Assembly: GCA_963829235.1 (NCBI GenBank) | Contig: CAWHIF010000004.1 | Span: forward strand, 496,001 to 560,000 | From: Bog-756 sp963829235 | GTDB lineage: Bacteria; Actinomycetota; Acidimicrobiia; Acidimicrobiales; RAAP-2 | DNA length: 64,000 nt | Reading direction: 5' to 3' | Shown: piece by piece, positions 9,345 to 17,866 of the stretch | How the letters are laid out: every line of letters begins with the position of its first letter | Position numbering within the stretch: position 1 is the stretch's first letter | Notes under the pieces: model-generated | Seen by the model: the letters and a program-made list of their open reading frames with translations, nothing else | Told to the model about the DNA's origin: nothing | Databases searched by the model: none | Position numbers and translations under genes: made by a program

Positions 9345-10323
9345 GACGAGTTCGCTCGAAGTCACCTGGCGGCTGGGTGGCATCACCATGCGTGGCACGC
9401 TCATGGTTCCCGACGGCGACGGTCCGTTCCCGGCCGTGGTGCTCGTTGCCGGTAGCGGGCCCACCGACCGCGATTGGTGCTCCCCGCTGCTGCCCGGCAC
9501 GAATGGCAGCGGCCGGCTCTTCGCCGAAGCGTTCGCGGACGCCGGCGTCGCATCGCTGCGCTACGACAAGCGGGCCTCCGGCCCTCACGCCGCCGAGAAC
9601 GCCCGGGCCCTGCTGGGCAAGCTGTGCATGCGCTCGCACCTCGAAGAGCTCGTGGCAGCTGTCGGCGTCCTGGCCGGGCACGATTCCATCGATAGCGGTC
9701 GCATCGCCGGACTTGGCAACAGCGAAGGAACACTTCACGTGCTCCATTACGTCGTCAGCCGGCAGGACGTACCGTTCCGCGGCATTGTGCTCGCCGCACC
9801 GCCCGGACGGTCCGTCGGCGAGGTCCTCCTGACCCAGCTCGCCCTGCAGGCGGCGCATCTACCCGGTGGCGCCGAGCTGATGCCGGAGGTGGAGGCGGCT
9901 GCCGCCCGCTACGAGAGCGGGCAGCCCATGCACCTCGACCCGCGGCTTCCCGACAGCGTGAGGATGGTGCTCGCCAGCTTCGAGTCGCCGGCGAACCTAC
10001 CGCTGGCCCGCGAGCTGTGGGCCGAGAACGCGGCCAGTTTGCTACCCAAAGTAGAAGTCCCCGCACTCATCCTGATCGGACGGAAGGATCTCCAGGTCGA
10101 CGCCATCGCCGACGGCGGCCCGCTCGAGCAGGCCGCAGCCGGGAAGGACAACTTCACCTTCGTCTACCCGGCGAACGCCAACCACGTCTTCAAAGAGGAC
10201 ACCCGTGCCCCCGCCGAGGCGGCCATGGCGCCCGGCAACGGCTACAACGAGGACGGCGCTCATCTCGACCCGGAGGCACTCGAGGTGATCCTCGGCTGGC
10301 TCCACGGAGTCCTCCACGCTTAG
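9343..10323 (+). CDS. Alpha/beta hydrolase (serine-aminopeptidase-like)
   Basis: 326 residues. LVAGSGPTDRDW forms the oxyanion-hole region, GLGNSEGT carries the nucleophile (S127 in G-x-S-x-G), LILIGRKDLQVD carries the acidic residue, and ANANHVFKED supplies the catalytic His. This layout matches COG1073-type esterases of the serine aminopeptidase S33 group. No signal peptide. The chosen ATG 9343 follows a promoter-like gap and precedes all homology. Likely hydrolyses esters; natural substrate unknown. Confidence 0.88.
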   Translation: MTSSLEVTWRLGGITMRGTLMVPDGDGPFPAVVLVAGSGPTDRDWCSPLLPGTNGSGRLFAEAFADAGVASLRYDKRASGPHAAENARALLGKLCMRSHLEELVAAVGVLAGHDSIDSGRIAGLGNSEGTLHVLHYVVSRQDVPFRGIVLAAPPGRSVGEVLLTQLALQAAHLPGGAELMPEVEAAAARYESGQPMHLDPRLPDSVRMVLASFESPANLPLARELWAENAASLLPKVEVPALILIGRKDLQVDAIADGGPLEQAAAGKDNFTFVYPANANHVFKEDTRAPAEAAMAPGNGYNEDGAHLDPEALEVILGWLHGVLHA

Positions 10324-10468
10324 CCATGTGTCCCCCGGGACGCATCTTCGTGGCTGGACACGACCCGAGGTGAGAAGGCCCGCCCGTTGGTTGGTTGCGG
10401 CCAGAGCGCGGTTCCAGACTCCCCGGCGGCCCAGACCGAACAGGTACCCGGGCAGGCCGGCGCAGTGA

Positions 10469-11101
10469 TCAGGCCCCGCCGATCAATGAACGCGCCTCGG
10501 CGAGGCCCACGACGAGATCGTGAAGGTCGCCGCCCACTTCGAATCGACCCGACTGCTCGACCCCGCCGACCTTCACCGGCACGAAGCCGGCCGTTCGGAT
10601 CAACCGCTCGACTTCCTCACCGGCCCGCTCGTCGCTTGCATAGAAGAGCACCGCCGGCTCCGGTGACCGGTTGCCGGCTGACTCGAATCGATCGGCCGAC
10701 ATGCTCCCAAACGCCATGGCCAAGCGCGCCCCGGCCGGCAGCCACCCGGCGACGACCTCGCCGGAGGATTGCCCTTTCGGCAGGAGACGGGAGATGTTGC
10801 CTTGCCCGTCGATGCCGACCGGGTTGCTCGGGACGACCACGAGCTTGTCGGCTATCGAATCGGCAATTTCGTCCATGACACTCTTCAGCACGGGAAACCG
10901 AAGCGCGAGGACGACAGCGTCGGCGCCCCGCAACGCGTCTCGGTTGTCGGCGGCGACAGACCCAGCCCGACCGATCTGTGCCGCCAGCCTCGCTGCCGAC
11001 TCCTTGTCGGAGCTCGAGAGCCGCACGGTCTCTCCGCCTGAGGCGAGCTGGCGGGCGATGGCCGATCCGATCCCTCCAGTGCCGATCACCGCGACAGTCA
11101 T
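10469..11101 (-). CDS. NADPH:F420 oxidoreductase-like NAD(P)-binding protein
   Basis: 210 residues beginning MTVAVIGTGGIGSAIA, a Rossmann GxGxxG motif. Then come LSSSDKES (the specificity loop), VVLALRFPVLKSV, VVVPSNPVGIDG and AMAFGSMSAD, the pattern of the F420H2:NADP+ reductase family (COG2085). These enzymes transfer hydride between NADPH and F420 or act as related reductases; F420 use is common in actinobacteria. ATG 11101 is used rather than the GTG two codons upstream because it starts the Rossmann strand. Confidence 0.8.
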   Translation of the reverse strand: MTVAVIGTGGIGSAIARQLASGGETVRLSSSDKESAARLAAQIGRAGSVAADNRDALRGADAVVLALRFPVLKSVMDEIADSIADKLVVVPSNPVGIDGQGNISRLLPKGQSSGEVVAGWLPAGARLAMAFGSMSADRFESAGNRSPEPAVLFYASDERAGEEVERLIRTAGFVPVKVGGVEQSGRFEVGGDLHDLVVGLAEARSLIGGA

Positions 11102-11177
11102 GACCAAGACCTCCTCGCTCGCACAGTGCCCATCACGCCCGTGGACGACGATATTCTGATTCCACCGACTGCGACGG

Positions 11178-12155
11178 CTACAGCGTCTTCAGCCAGTCCA
11201 CGACGAGCCGGTTGACCTCATCGGCCCTCTCCTGTTGGATCCAATGGCCGCACCCGGGAAGGATATAGCTGCCCCGGAGGCCCGGCAGGGTCTCCGGAAA
11301 GCGGGCGATGGCCCTGGCCCCCGACATGGTCGGACCGTCATGATCTCCTCCGATGAACAGGGACGGAACCGTGATTGGCGCGCCTCTCCACGGCTGGAGG
11401 TCCTGCCAGTCGCGGTCCACGTTGCGGTAGCGGTTGAGGGGCCCCCGGAAACCCGTCCGCTCGAACTCCTGGACGTAGAACTCGAGGTCCTCGTCGGTGA
11501 GCCAATCGGGAAGCACGTCGGTGACGGGAAAGCGGTCACGCATCAGCCTGCCCCGGGCCACGGTGGCCATGGACCCTCTCTCGGAAGCCGACCTGACCCC
11601 GTCAGCTGACGCCGCGACATAGAAGCCGAGCAACCACGATCGGACGTCGATCTCGATCTCACGCTCGGCCCGGCCCGGCTCCTGGAAGTAGTTGATGTAG
11701 AACTCCTCCTCCTCGCCGGCCAGTCTCCCCGTCTCGGCGAAGGCTTCAGTGGGCCGCCTTCCGCCCGGAGGGTGGTAGGGAACGCTCAGCATCGCAACCG
11801 CGGTGAAGATGTCAGGGCGCAAGAGGGCCGAGTGGGCCGCGATGGGAGCCCCCCAGTCATGGCCGATGATGATCGCCGGGGCGTCCCGACCCACCAACCC
11901 CTCAACCACCCCAAGGTTGTCGCTGACGTGCTGAAGCATTCCGTAGGCCTCGACCTCGAGTGGGGCGGAGGACCTCCCATACCCTCGCACGTCGATGGCC
12001 ACCGCCCGGAAACCGGCCTCGGCGATCGCGGGCAGCTGATGGCGCCACGAGAACCATGATTCCGGGAATCCGTGGACGAGGAGGACCAAGGGACCGGAGC
12101 CTTCCTCCACACAGTGGATCCTCGTGCCCCGGGCGTCTGCGACCTGGTGCTTCAT
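11178..12155 (-). CDS. Epoxide hydrolase-like alpha/beta hydrolase
   Basis: 325 residues. HGFPESW (residues 29-34) is the oxyanion motif of epoxide hydrolases and haloalkane dehalogenases, GHDWGA puts an Asp nucleophile at residue 100, and PGCGHWIQQE near the C terminus gives the catalytic His. The cap-domain Tyr residues expected of epoxide hydrolases are plausible (EEEFYINYFQEPGRAE). Probably opens epoxides to diols in the cytoplasm. The start ATG 12155 precedes the first beta strand. Confidence 0.88.
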   Translation of the reverse strand: MKHQVADARGTRIHCVEEGSGPLVLLVHGFPESWFSWRHQLPAIAEAGFRAVAIDVRGYGRSSAPLEVEAYGMLQHVSDNLGVVEGLVGRDAPAIIIGHDWGAPIAAHSALLRPDIFTAVAMLSVPYHPPGGRRPTEAFAETGRLAGEEEEFYINYFQEPGRAEREIEIDVRSWLLGFYVAASADGVRSASERGSMATVARGRLMRDRFPVTDVLPDWLTDEDLEFYVQEFERTGFRGPLNRYRNVDRDWQDLQPWRGAPITVPSLFIGGDHDGPTMSGARAIARFPETLPGLRGSYILPGCGHWIQQERADEVNRLVVDWLKTL

Positions 12156-12274
12156 GAGCAGGAGACTAGTGCCACAACCTGCCGTGAGCTCACCCGATCT
12201 GGGCCGGAGACCCGCTGCGAGCACCTCGGCGAGCGGATCGAACCGGGCGCTTCGGCGGCATCATCGGGGAACCG

Positions 12275-12616
12275 TCAGTTCAGAAGGGAGGCGAACGTCA
12301 GCCCTCCCGGCGCTAGGGATTGGTGAGCACCGAACGCACGTCCAGGTTGCGAAAAGCGCGGCGGCCCACTCATCACGTTGGCCAAGCCCGCCGAGAAATC
12401 CGAGGTCGCAGAGTTGCTCTGCTGTTCCATCGCTTTTTCATAGGAGGGGAACTCGACGATCGAGATGTATGTCCCGGGACGATCGCGATCCTCAACGATC
12501 GTGGACGTCGAAGCTGTCAATGCACCTGGATGCTCATCTCGAAACCGCTCCAGTTCCGCGGCGACCGCATCAATATCTGTCGCCTCGAACTCGACAAACT
12601 GGATAAACCCTGCCAT
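12275..12616 (-). CDS. Small ABM-like (antibiotic biosynthesis monooxygenase) domain protein
   Basis: 113 residues. IQFVEFEATD, followed by a helix with FRDEHPGALTAS and the strand TYISIVEFPSYEKAMEQQSN, gives the ferredoxin-like alpha/beta pattern of dimeric ABM or stress-responsive proteins. No catalytic residues can be assigned. ATG 12616 sits after a purine-rich GGCGAGAG. Function unknown. Confidence 0.65.
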   Translation of the reverse strand: MAGFIQFVEFEATDIDAVAAELERFRDEHPGALTASTSTIVEDRDRPGTYISIVEFPSYEKAMEQQSNSATSDFSAGLANVMSGPPRFSQPGRAFGAHQSLAPGGLTFASLLN

Positions 12617-12791
12617 CTCTCGCCTCCTGTTCGCACGACCTGCCGGCCGGGATGATACGTCATCGCAACGCTCCCTGCCCGGCGTCCTCGGACGTCTGGA
12701 TGCCGACGGTCGTGAGAACCACCGGATGATTTCTCGCGCTCGGCGACCGACGCCTCAGTCTCCGTCCGGACCCACTCGCCGCTCTCTCGAA

Positions 12792-13352
12792 TCAAAAGGC
12801 CGGTGGTCCCTTCGAACCTTTCACCAACGCCGTCACTTCGATGTGCACAGGCTTGCCCGCCGATGCACTTGCATCCGCACGAACGGGTACCTCTCGTGCA
12901 CCTTGACTCCCCGGTAGAGCAACCGTCATCGACGTGACGCTGTAGACCGTCCCCGAGGATGTGTCGGTCCCCACGGCGAAGGATGCCGAGGCGCCCCGCG
13001 GCAGGCTGAGCGGGTGGGGGCCCGGGTCGGGATGCTCATAATCGGAGCCGTCACGGACACTGATCGGGAGTCGTTGACTCGGACCCTGCAAGGAGTGTCC
13101 AGTGGCCGCGATGATGCGGGGGTAGCCCTCGACCGAGCACGTCGGTCCGTCGTTGGTGACCTCGATGATCAACCACGGCTGACTCATCTCGCTCCCACCG
13201 GAGGTCACCCGGGATGCGAATTGCGATGCAGCGCATGTACCGCCCGAGGTATCGGCGGCTGAAGCCTTCGGGGGCGGTGTCGAACTTGCCGACGCACATC
13301 CTGCCGCCAACAACACGGGCAGCACGAGTGTCACCACCAATGACTTTCGCAT
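12792..13352 (-). CDS. DUF4232 lipoprotein
   Basis: 186 residues with a lipoprotein signal peptide (MRKSLVVTLVLPVLLAAGCA; lipidated Cys near residue 19). The mature part carries C-AASQ, VEVTN-like IIEVTNDGPTCSVEGYPRI and LPRGASASFAVG, the features of DUF4232 proteins that are common in actinobacterial cell envelopes. Membrane-anchored and exported; biochemical role unknown. Confidence 0.85.
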   Translation of the reverse strand: MRKSLVVTLVLPVLLAAGCASASSTPPPKASAADTSGGTCAASQFASRVTSGGSEMSQPWLIIEVTNDGPTCSVEGYPRIIAATGHSLQGPSQRLPISVRDGSDYEHPDPGPHPLSLPRGASASFAVGTDTSSGTVYSVTSMTVALPGSQGAREVPVRADASASAGKPVHIEVTALVKGSKGPPAF

Positions 13353-13552
13353 CCGACGAGGGTATACCCCAACGCGGTCCGTGCCGGTAGAGAGGGGGGA
13401 AGGCCACCGACCCGGGCCCTGACCCGTCGGACGGGGACAACCCGGAGGGCGCTCTCAGCCCGAGACCGACGTGATCATCGCATCGGGTTCAGAGCGGCCG
13501 GTACGTTCCCACCCGGACGTCGGTGCCGAGTCGGCCGAACACGTGGCATCGA

Positions 13553-13876
13553 TCAGGGTGCCCCACCCAACGGGTGATCCGGGTCACCGGAGACGAAGGA
13601 AATCGGCACGCCGTAGCGCTCGCACCACTGGGACGTGTCGAGCGTCTGGAAGTCCTTCTCAATTTCGGTCACCCGATCCCGAGCTTCCTTCGCGGTCTTG
13701 GTCACCTCGAGGACCCGCTTCTCCCCCGTTCCGTTCTGGACCACCACCGACGGGCCCCGGCCCGAATAGTTCCGAAACTGTTGACTTCCCTGCATCCCCC
13801 GGCGGAACGAGTCCTGAAAGAACGTGGACCAGTTGATCTTTGCCTTCGTGACCGTAAATCGGAGATTGTCCGTCAT
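13553..13876 (-). CDS. Hypothetical protein
   Basis: About 107 residues from ATG 13876. Sequence is charged and helical in the second half (TKTAKEARDRVTEIEKDFQT) with a C-terminal WCERYGVPISFVSGD. Codon use matches the neighbours, so it is likely real, but I recognise no family. Lies upstream of the GH5 gene on the same strand with no sign of shared function. Confidence 0.55.
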   Translation of the reverse strand: MTDNLRFTVTKAKINWSTFFQDSFRRGMQGSQQFRNYSGRGPSVVVQNGTGEKRVLEVTKTAKEARDRVTEIEKDFQTLDTSQWCERYGVPISFVSGDPDHPLGGAP

Positions 13877-13969
13877 GGGAACATCTTGACGGACAATCAA
13901 GGGGTTGTCGCTGCGAGTCCCCAGAGATCCGTTGCCGACCCCAAGGTGCCACCGCGGGTCACGCTCCCC

Positions 13970-15085
13970 TCACGAGGCCAGATGGGCCAGGTGGGCCTTG
14001 TATCCCGCCCCGTAGGGGGTCGGATCGCCGTTGGCGTCGATGAGGTAGGGCCCGTTGCACGGTCCCGAGTTGAAGGCCCAGGCCAGGTAGGACACGCCGT
14101 GGGCGTCGGCCCAGCTCATGTAGGTGTCGATGAACTTGGCCGTGCAGTCCCGCTCCCCCAACTCGCCCGTGACGAAGGGCGCCTTGGCCAGCAGTCCCAT
14201 CCGCACCCACTTGCTCCAGGTGGCCGGCGATTTGGCCGCATTGAAGTTGTAGACGTGCACCGAGATGGCCAGCTGGCCGAGCGGATCGTGGGGCATCGTG
14301 GTCTTGAACCCGGACGGGTTGGCGGCGAAGTCGATGCCGGCCACCATGACCACGTTGGTCGCTCCGGTGTCCCGGACGTCGGAGATCAGCTGGTCGTAGC
14401 CGGCCACCTTGGTCCCGTTGACGGTACAGCCCCCGTGGACCAGGCAGGCAAAGGAGAGGTGCCGGGGCTCGTTGAAGAGATCGAAGACCACCCCCTGGTT
14501 GCCCTTGAAGGTCGCCGCCACCGACGACCAGAAGGCCGGCGAGTGGCTCTCGTCGGCCATGACCTCCCCACCGGTGGCCAGCTCCGTGCCCGGCGCACCC
14601 CAGTGGAGGTCCAAGATGACGGCCATGCCGGCCGCGTTGAGGTTGTCCACGTAGGCCACGATGGCCGAGCGGTAGGCGGCCCCCCCGTACTCGGGGTAGG
14701 GCAGGTTGATGCCGAGCCAGCAGTCCTCGTTGAGGGGCAGCCGGACGGCATCGATCTTCCAGCTCTTCAGGGCGGCGATGATCCGCACCGTGTCGGAGGG
14801 GGGCGGGGTGCCGAACCCGTCCCCGGCCACACACGACGACTCGGCCCCGGCCTGGTCGACCCCGAGCAGCCGGATCGGGTTCCCACTGCCGTCGACCAAC
14901 CGGCTGTGGGAGACCCGGACGACCGGGTTCCCCGAGAACCCGACCGTGGCCGACGCCGGTGTGGCCCCGATCGGGTCGAGCACCAGTTGGGCGAGGGCCA
15001 GTGCCACCAGGACCACCGCCACCTGCACCACCCGGGCCCGGCTCCGGCCCGATGCCGGCGATGGTGGTCGTGTGGATTCGGTCAT
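13970..15085 (-). CDS. Secreted glycoside hydrolase family 5 (cellulase-like)
   Basis: 371 residues. An N-terminal hydrophobic signal segment (VVQVAVVLVALALAQLVL, residues 19-36) is followed by the GH5 TIM barrel. RLLGVDQAG is the first strand, FDLFNEPRHL gives the acid/base Glu (E206 in NEP), SVHVYNF lies on strand 6 and VTGELGERDC gives the nucleophile (E308). The start is ATG 15085 with GAGGAGA upstream on the coding strand; an in-frame upstream extension is ignored. Exported; predicted to hydrolyse beta-glucans or related beta-1,4 linkages. Confidence 0.9.
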   Translation of the reverse strand: MTESTRPPSPASGRSRARVVQVAVVLVALALAQLVLDPIGATPASATVGFSGNPVVRVSHSRLVDGSGNPIRLLGVDQAGAESSCVAGDGFGTPPPSDTVRIIAALKSWKIDAVRLPLNEDCWLGINLPYPEYGGAAYRSAIVAYVDNLNAAGMAVILDLHWGAPGTELATGGEVMADESHSPAFWSSVAATFKGNQGVVFDLFNEPRHLSFACLVHGGCTVNGTKVAGYDQLISDVRDTGATNVVMVAGIDFAANPSGFKTTMPHDPLGQLAISVHVYNFNAAKSPATWSKWVRMGLLAKAPFVTGELGERDCTAKFIDTYMSWADAHGVSYLAWAFNSGPCNGPYLIDANGDPTPYGAGYKAHLAHLAS

Positions 15086-15401
15086 GGTCGTCTCTCCTCG
15101 GTCGAACGGAGGGTCGAGCCCCTCAGCCTTGACCAACGGGTAGATCCGGTTGACGCCCGGAGTGTCGGGTGCGCGCCGATCGCGGAGCACGAGTACCGGC
15201 TCATCGGCAGCACGACCCATCTGACCATCGAAACGACGGGACCTGCCCTGGAGGCAGTCGATCAGGCTCAGCGGAACCTGTCAAGGGATGGGAGGGACGT
15301 TCTGGTGTCGGTTCCCCGCGGTGGCGACCGACTCACGAAAGGCGCCGATGTCCAACCCGGGTGCCGGCGTCCCCCTCCCCGACCAGGGGAGCTCTGCTCC
15401 G

Positions 15402-15496
15402 CCGGAGCCCTCGGCTCCGGGTCGGGACGCCCCCGATGAAAGGGGCAACTTTTCCGGGGGCGTCATCCCAGGGCAGGGGTCTGTGAACCCTCACAG
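15402..15496. other. Cluster of three strong hairpins between two minus-strand genes
   Basis: Three perfect inverted repeats lie in 95 bases. CCGGAGCC (15402-15409) pairs with GGCTCCGG (15413-15420) across a 3-base loop. GACGCCCCCG (15426-15435) pairs with CGGGGGCGTC (15455-15464). CTGTGA (15481-15486) pairs with TCACAG (15491-15496). They lie just after the small zinc-protein gene and about 320 bases before the GH5 gene on the same strand, so they may be a terminator or a structured leader. No poly-T follows. Confidence 0.5.
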
Positions 15497-15526
15497 TGAG
15501 GATGGCACCACAGAGTGTATTCCTTC

Positions 15527-15706
15527 TCACCCATGAGCGGGGCAATGGTCGAGATCGCCGTCCTGGCCGGCCGGTGTCCAACCGCGCAGGGCGAACCGTA
15601 CCCGGACATACTCCGGGGAGACGGCGACGGCACCCTCGAGGAGCGACTCGGCCCGACAACCGTAGGCGTCGCACCTGATCGCGTTGCCGTCGACCGTCAT
15701 TGCCAT
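15527..15706 (-). CDS. Small cysteine-rich (zinc-ribbon-like) protein
   Basis: About 60 residues from ATG 15706 (or ATG 15700). The visible C-x-x-x-x-C (IRCDAYGC) and the terminal DHCPAHG give a C-x4-C...C-x-x-H arrangement that resembles small zinc-binding proteins of actinobacteria. VRVRFALRGWTPAGQDGD lies between them. Function unknown; a longer upstream start is possible. Confidence 0.6.
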   Translation of the reverse strand: MAMTVDGNAIRCDAYGCRAESLLEGAVAVSPEYVRVRFALRGWTPAGQDGDLDHCPAHG

Positions 15707-15866
15707 AGCGTCGGGCGAGGAGGCCGGGATCGCCAGGGTACAAAGTCCCATCTTCTGTGGACGCATCTGTCACGGCCGCCCGGGCCCGCGCCGGTCAGGA
15801 ACCTGGGGGACCGCCGGCGTCGAGGTCAGGATTGATTCATGGCGGAGAGGATGCGACACTCCACTG

Positions 15867-17531
15867 GTGAAGAGGGGAAAGAACGCGACCTGGGCAATCG
15901 TGCGGCGCCCGGGTTCGGTCTTCGCCGCGCTGGCCATGACCGCCGTGGTCCTCACCGGGTGCTCGACATCGTCCACCCCGGCGACCGGATCGGCGCACCA
16001 AGCAGACGCGGTGAGCACGACCTGCCACCGAGCCCTGCCATCCCGGCCCGTCGTCGCCACTCCGATCACCGGCGTTCCGAGCGACTGGGACGTCACCTCA
16101 TTCGATGGAACGAAGATCCGGGCCCACTGGTTTCCGGTCCACCCCGGTTCGGCGCAGAGATCACCGACCGTCCTCATGGGTCCGGGTTGGAGCCTGTCCG
16201 GGGACACCGACACCCAGGGGACGGGCGTCCTCGGCGAGATCCCGATCAGGTCGCTGTGGGCGGCGGGGTACAACGTCCTCACCTGGGATCCCCGTGGGTT
16301 CGGCAAGTCCGGTGGCGAGGCCGAGGTGGACAGCCCCGAGTACGAAGCGCGCGACGTGAGCTCCCTGATCGACTGGGTGGCAACACGACCCGGCGTCGAG
16401 CTCGACGCCCCGGGGGATCCGCGTCTCGGGATGGTCGGGGGCTCGTACGGAGGCGGGATCCAGCTGGTGGCGGCGGCGACCGACTGCCGGATCGACGCCA
16501 TCGTTCCCACCATCGCCTGGCACTCGCTGGTCACGAGCCTCGACAAGGCCGATACCTTCAAATCGGGATGGGGCAACATCCTCTCCAACCTGTCCTCATC
16601 CGACCACGTGGACCCCGAGGTGCAAACGGCCCGGTCGACCGGCAACCTCACCGGTACGGTCACACCGGCCGAGGAACAGTGGTTTGCCGCACGCGGCCCG
16701 GGCAGTCTGGTGAACCGTATCCATATCCCGACACTGTTCGTCCAGGGCACGGTGGATACGTTGTTCACCCTGCAGGAGGGCGTGGAGAACTACGAGATCC
16801 TGAGAAAGAACGGCGTCCCCACGGCCATGATCTGGTTCTGCGGGGGGCACGGGGTCTGTCTCACCCCTCCGGGCGATCAGGAGCTGCCGGTCGCGGCCAC
16901 CATCGACTGGTTGAACCGCTATGTGAAGCGCGACACCTCCGTGGACACCGGTCCCGGGTTCCAGTTCGTCGATCAGAACGGCACCAGCTACTCGGCCGGC
17001 AGCTTCCCCGTCCCCACCGGCGCTCCGCTGATCGCTGACGGCGACGGGAGCCTCGCCCTCGTGGCCACCGGTGGATCCGGGCCCGCCGACACCTCGGGCA
17101 GCACGCAGGCGCTGGCCGGCCTGGTCGCATCCATCACACCGGCCACAGCGGCCAACGCGGTGGACGTCGACGTCTCGTTCGCAAACCGGTCGGCGGTGGT
17201 GGTGGGAGCACCCCGGTTGCAGCTCACCTACCGGGGCACGGTGGCGCCGGGCGTCCGGCCCACCCGGGTCTTCGCCCAGTTGGTGGACGAGTCGACCGGG
17301 CTGGTCCTCGGGAATCAGGTCACGCCGATCGACGTCACCCTCGACGGCCGGACCCACACGACCTCGGTCCCACTGGAGATGGTGGCATTCACCGGCAGAC
17401 CGAACGCGCGTATCCAACTCCAATTGGTGGCCACCACCGTGGCCTACGCACCGCCCCGCCTGGGTGGGACCATCGATTTCACCCACATCCACATCGCCCT
17501 CCCGGTGGCATCGGACATCCACCCGAAATAG
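15867..17531 (+). CDS. CocE/NonD-family lipoprotein hydrolase
   Basis: 554 residues from GTG 15867. The lipobox VVLTGC (Cys near residue 32) follows a hydrophobic stretch. The catalytic domain contains WDPRGFGKSGG, the nucleophile elbow GGSYGG and FCGGHGVC carrying the His, as in X-Pro dipeptidyl-peptidase/cocaine esterase-like (CocE/NonD) enzymes. The C-terminal 170 residues form the jelly-roll domain (LQLTYRGTVAPGV, then FAQLVDESTGLVLGNQ). Membrane-anchored outside the cytoplasm; predicted to cleave esters or peptides. Confidence 0.88.
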   Translation: MKRGKNATWAIVRRPGSVFAALAMTAVVLTGCSTSSTPATGSAHQADAVSTTCHRALPSRPVVATPITGVPSDWDVTSFDGTKIRAHWFPVHPGSAQRSPTVLMGPGWSLSGDTDTQGTGVLGEIPIRSLWAAGYNVLTWDPRGFGKSGGEAEVDSPEYEARDVSSLIDWVATRPGVELDAPGDPRLGMVGGSYGGGIQLVAAATDCRIDAIVPTIAWHSLVTSLDKADTFKSGWGNILSNLSSSDHVDPEVQTARSTGNLTGTVTPAEEQWFAARGPGSLVNRIHIPTLFVQGTVDTLFTLQEGVENYEILRKNGVPTAMIWFCGGHGVCLTPPGDQELPVAATIDWLNRYVKRDTSVDTGPGFQFVDQNGTSYSAGSFPVPTGAPLIADGDGSLALVATGGSGPADTSGSTQALAGLVASITPATAANAVDVDVSFANRSAVVVGAPRLQLTYRGTVAPGVRPTRVFAQLVDESTGLVLGNQVTPIDVTLDGRTHTTSVPLEMVAFTGRPNARIQLQLVATTVAYAPPRLGGTIDFTHIHIALPVASDIHPK

Positions 17532-17558
17532 GCAGGTCCTGCCGACCGCCCTGCGGTC

Positions 17559-17801
17559 CTACTGGCGGTATCCCTCCACGGTCCCTTCCGGTCGCATCAC
17601 CGCACCGTCAGGACTGCGTCCTGCGTCACGGAGGGCCCGACGTTGGCGGAGCAGGTCCCAGAGGCGGTCGAGCGTGACCTCGACGGCCCGCAACCGTGCC
17701 TCCTCCTCGGGCGAGATGCCCTCACCGACATGCCTCTCCTCGAGGCGCTTCTCCTCGTCGGCCAGACTCCCGATCTGGGCGATGATCTCATGGTCGTCCA
17801 C
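17559..17801 (-). CDS. DUF2630 family protein
   Basis: 80 residues from a GTG at 17801, highly charged and helical: MDDHEIIAQIGSLADEEKRL, later RLWDLLRQRRALRDAG. This is the characteristic pattern of DUF2630, short coiled proteins in actinobacteria with unknown function. Sits between the CocE-type gene (convergent) and an acyl-CoA dehydrogenase gene on the same strand. Confidence 0.85.
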   Translation of the reverse strand: MDDHEIIAQIGSLADEEKRLEERHVGEGISPEEEARLRAVEVTLDRLWDLLRQRRALRDAGRSPDGAVMRPEGTVEGYRQ

Positions 17802-17866
17802 GGTTGGCTCCTTCCGTGAGCGGGCCTGTCCCGTCCGGTCTCACACTATGCCCCGAGAGCCGTCGG

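Noticed and set aside
15086..15400. Possible c-di-AMP riboswitch before the GH5 gene
   Set aside because: GGGGAACC-like pieces are present but the conserved core and terminal motifs could not be found.
13523..15439. 638-residue open frame on the plus strand
   Set aside because: Antisense to the GH5 gene, whose catalytic motifs and signal peptide are on the other strand; composition is Arg/Gly/Val-rich as expected of a shadow frame in GC-rich DNA.
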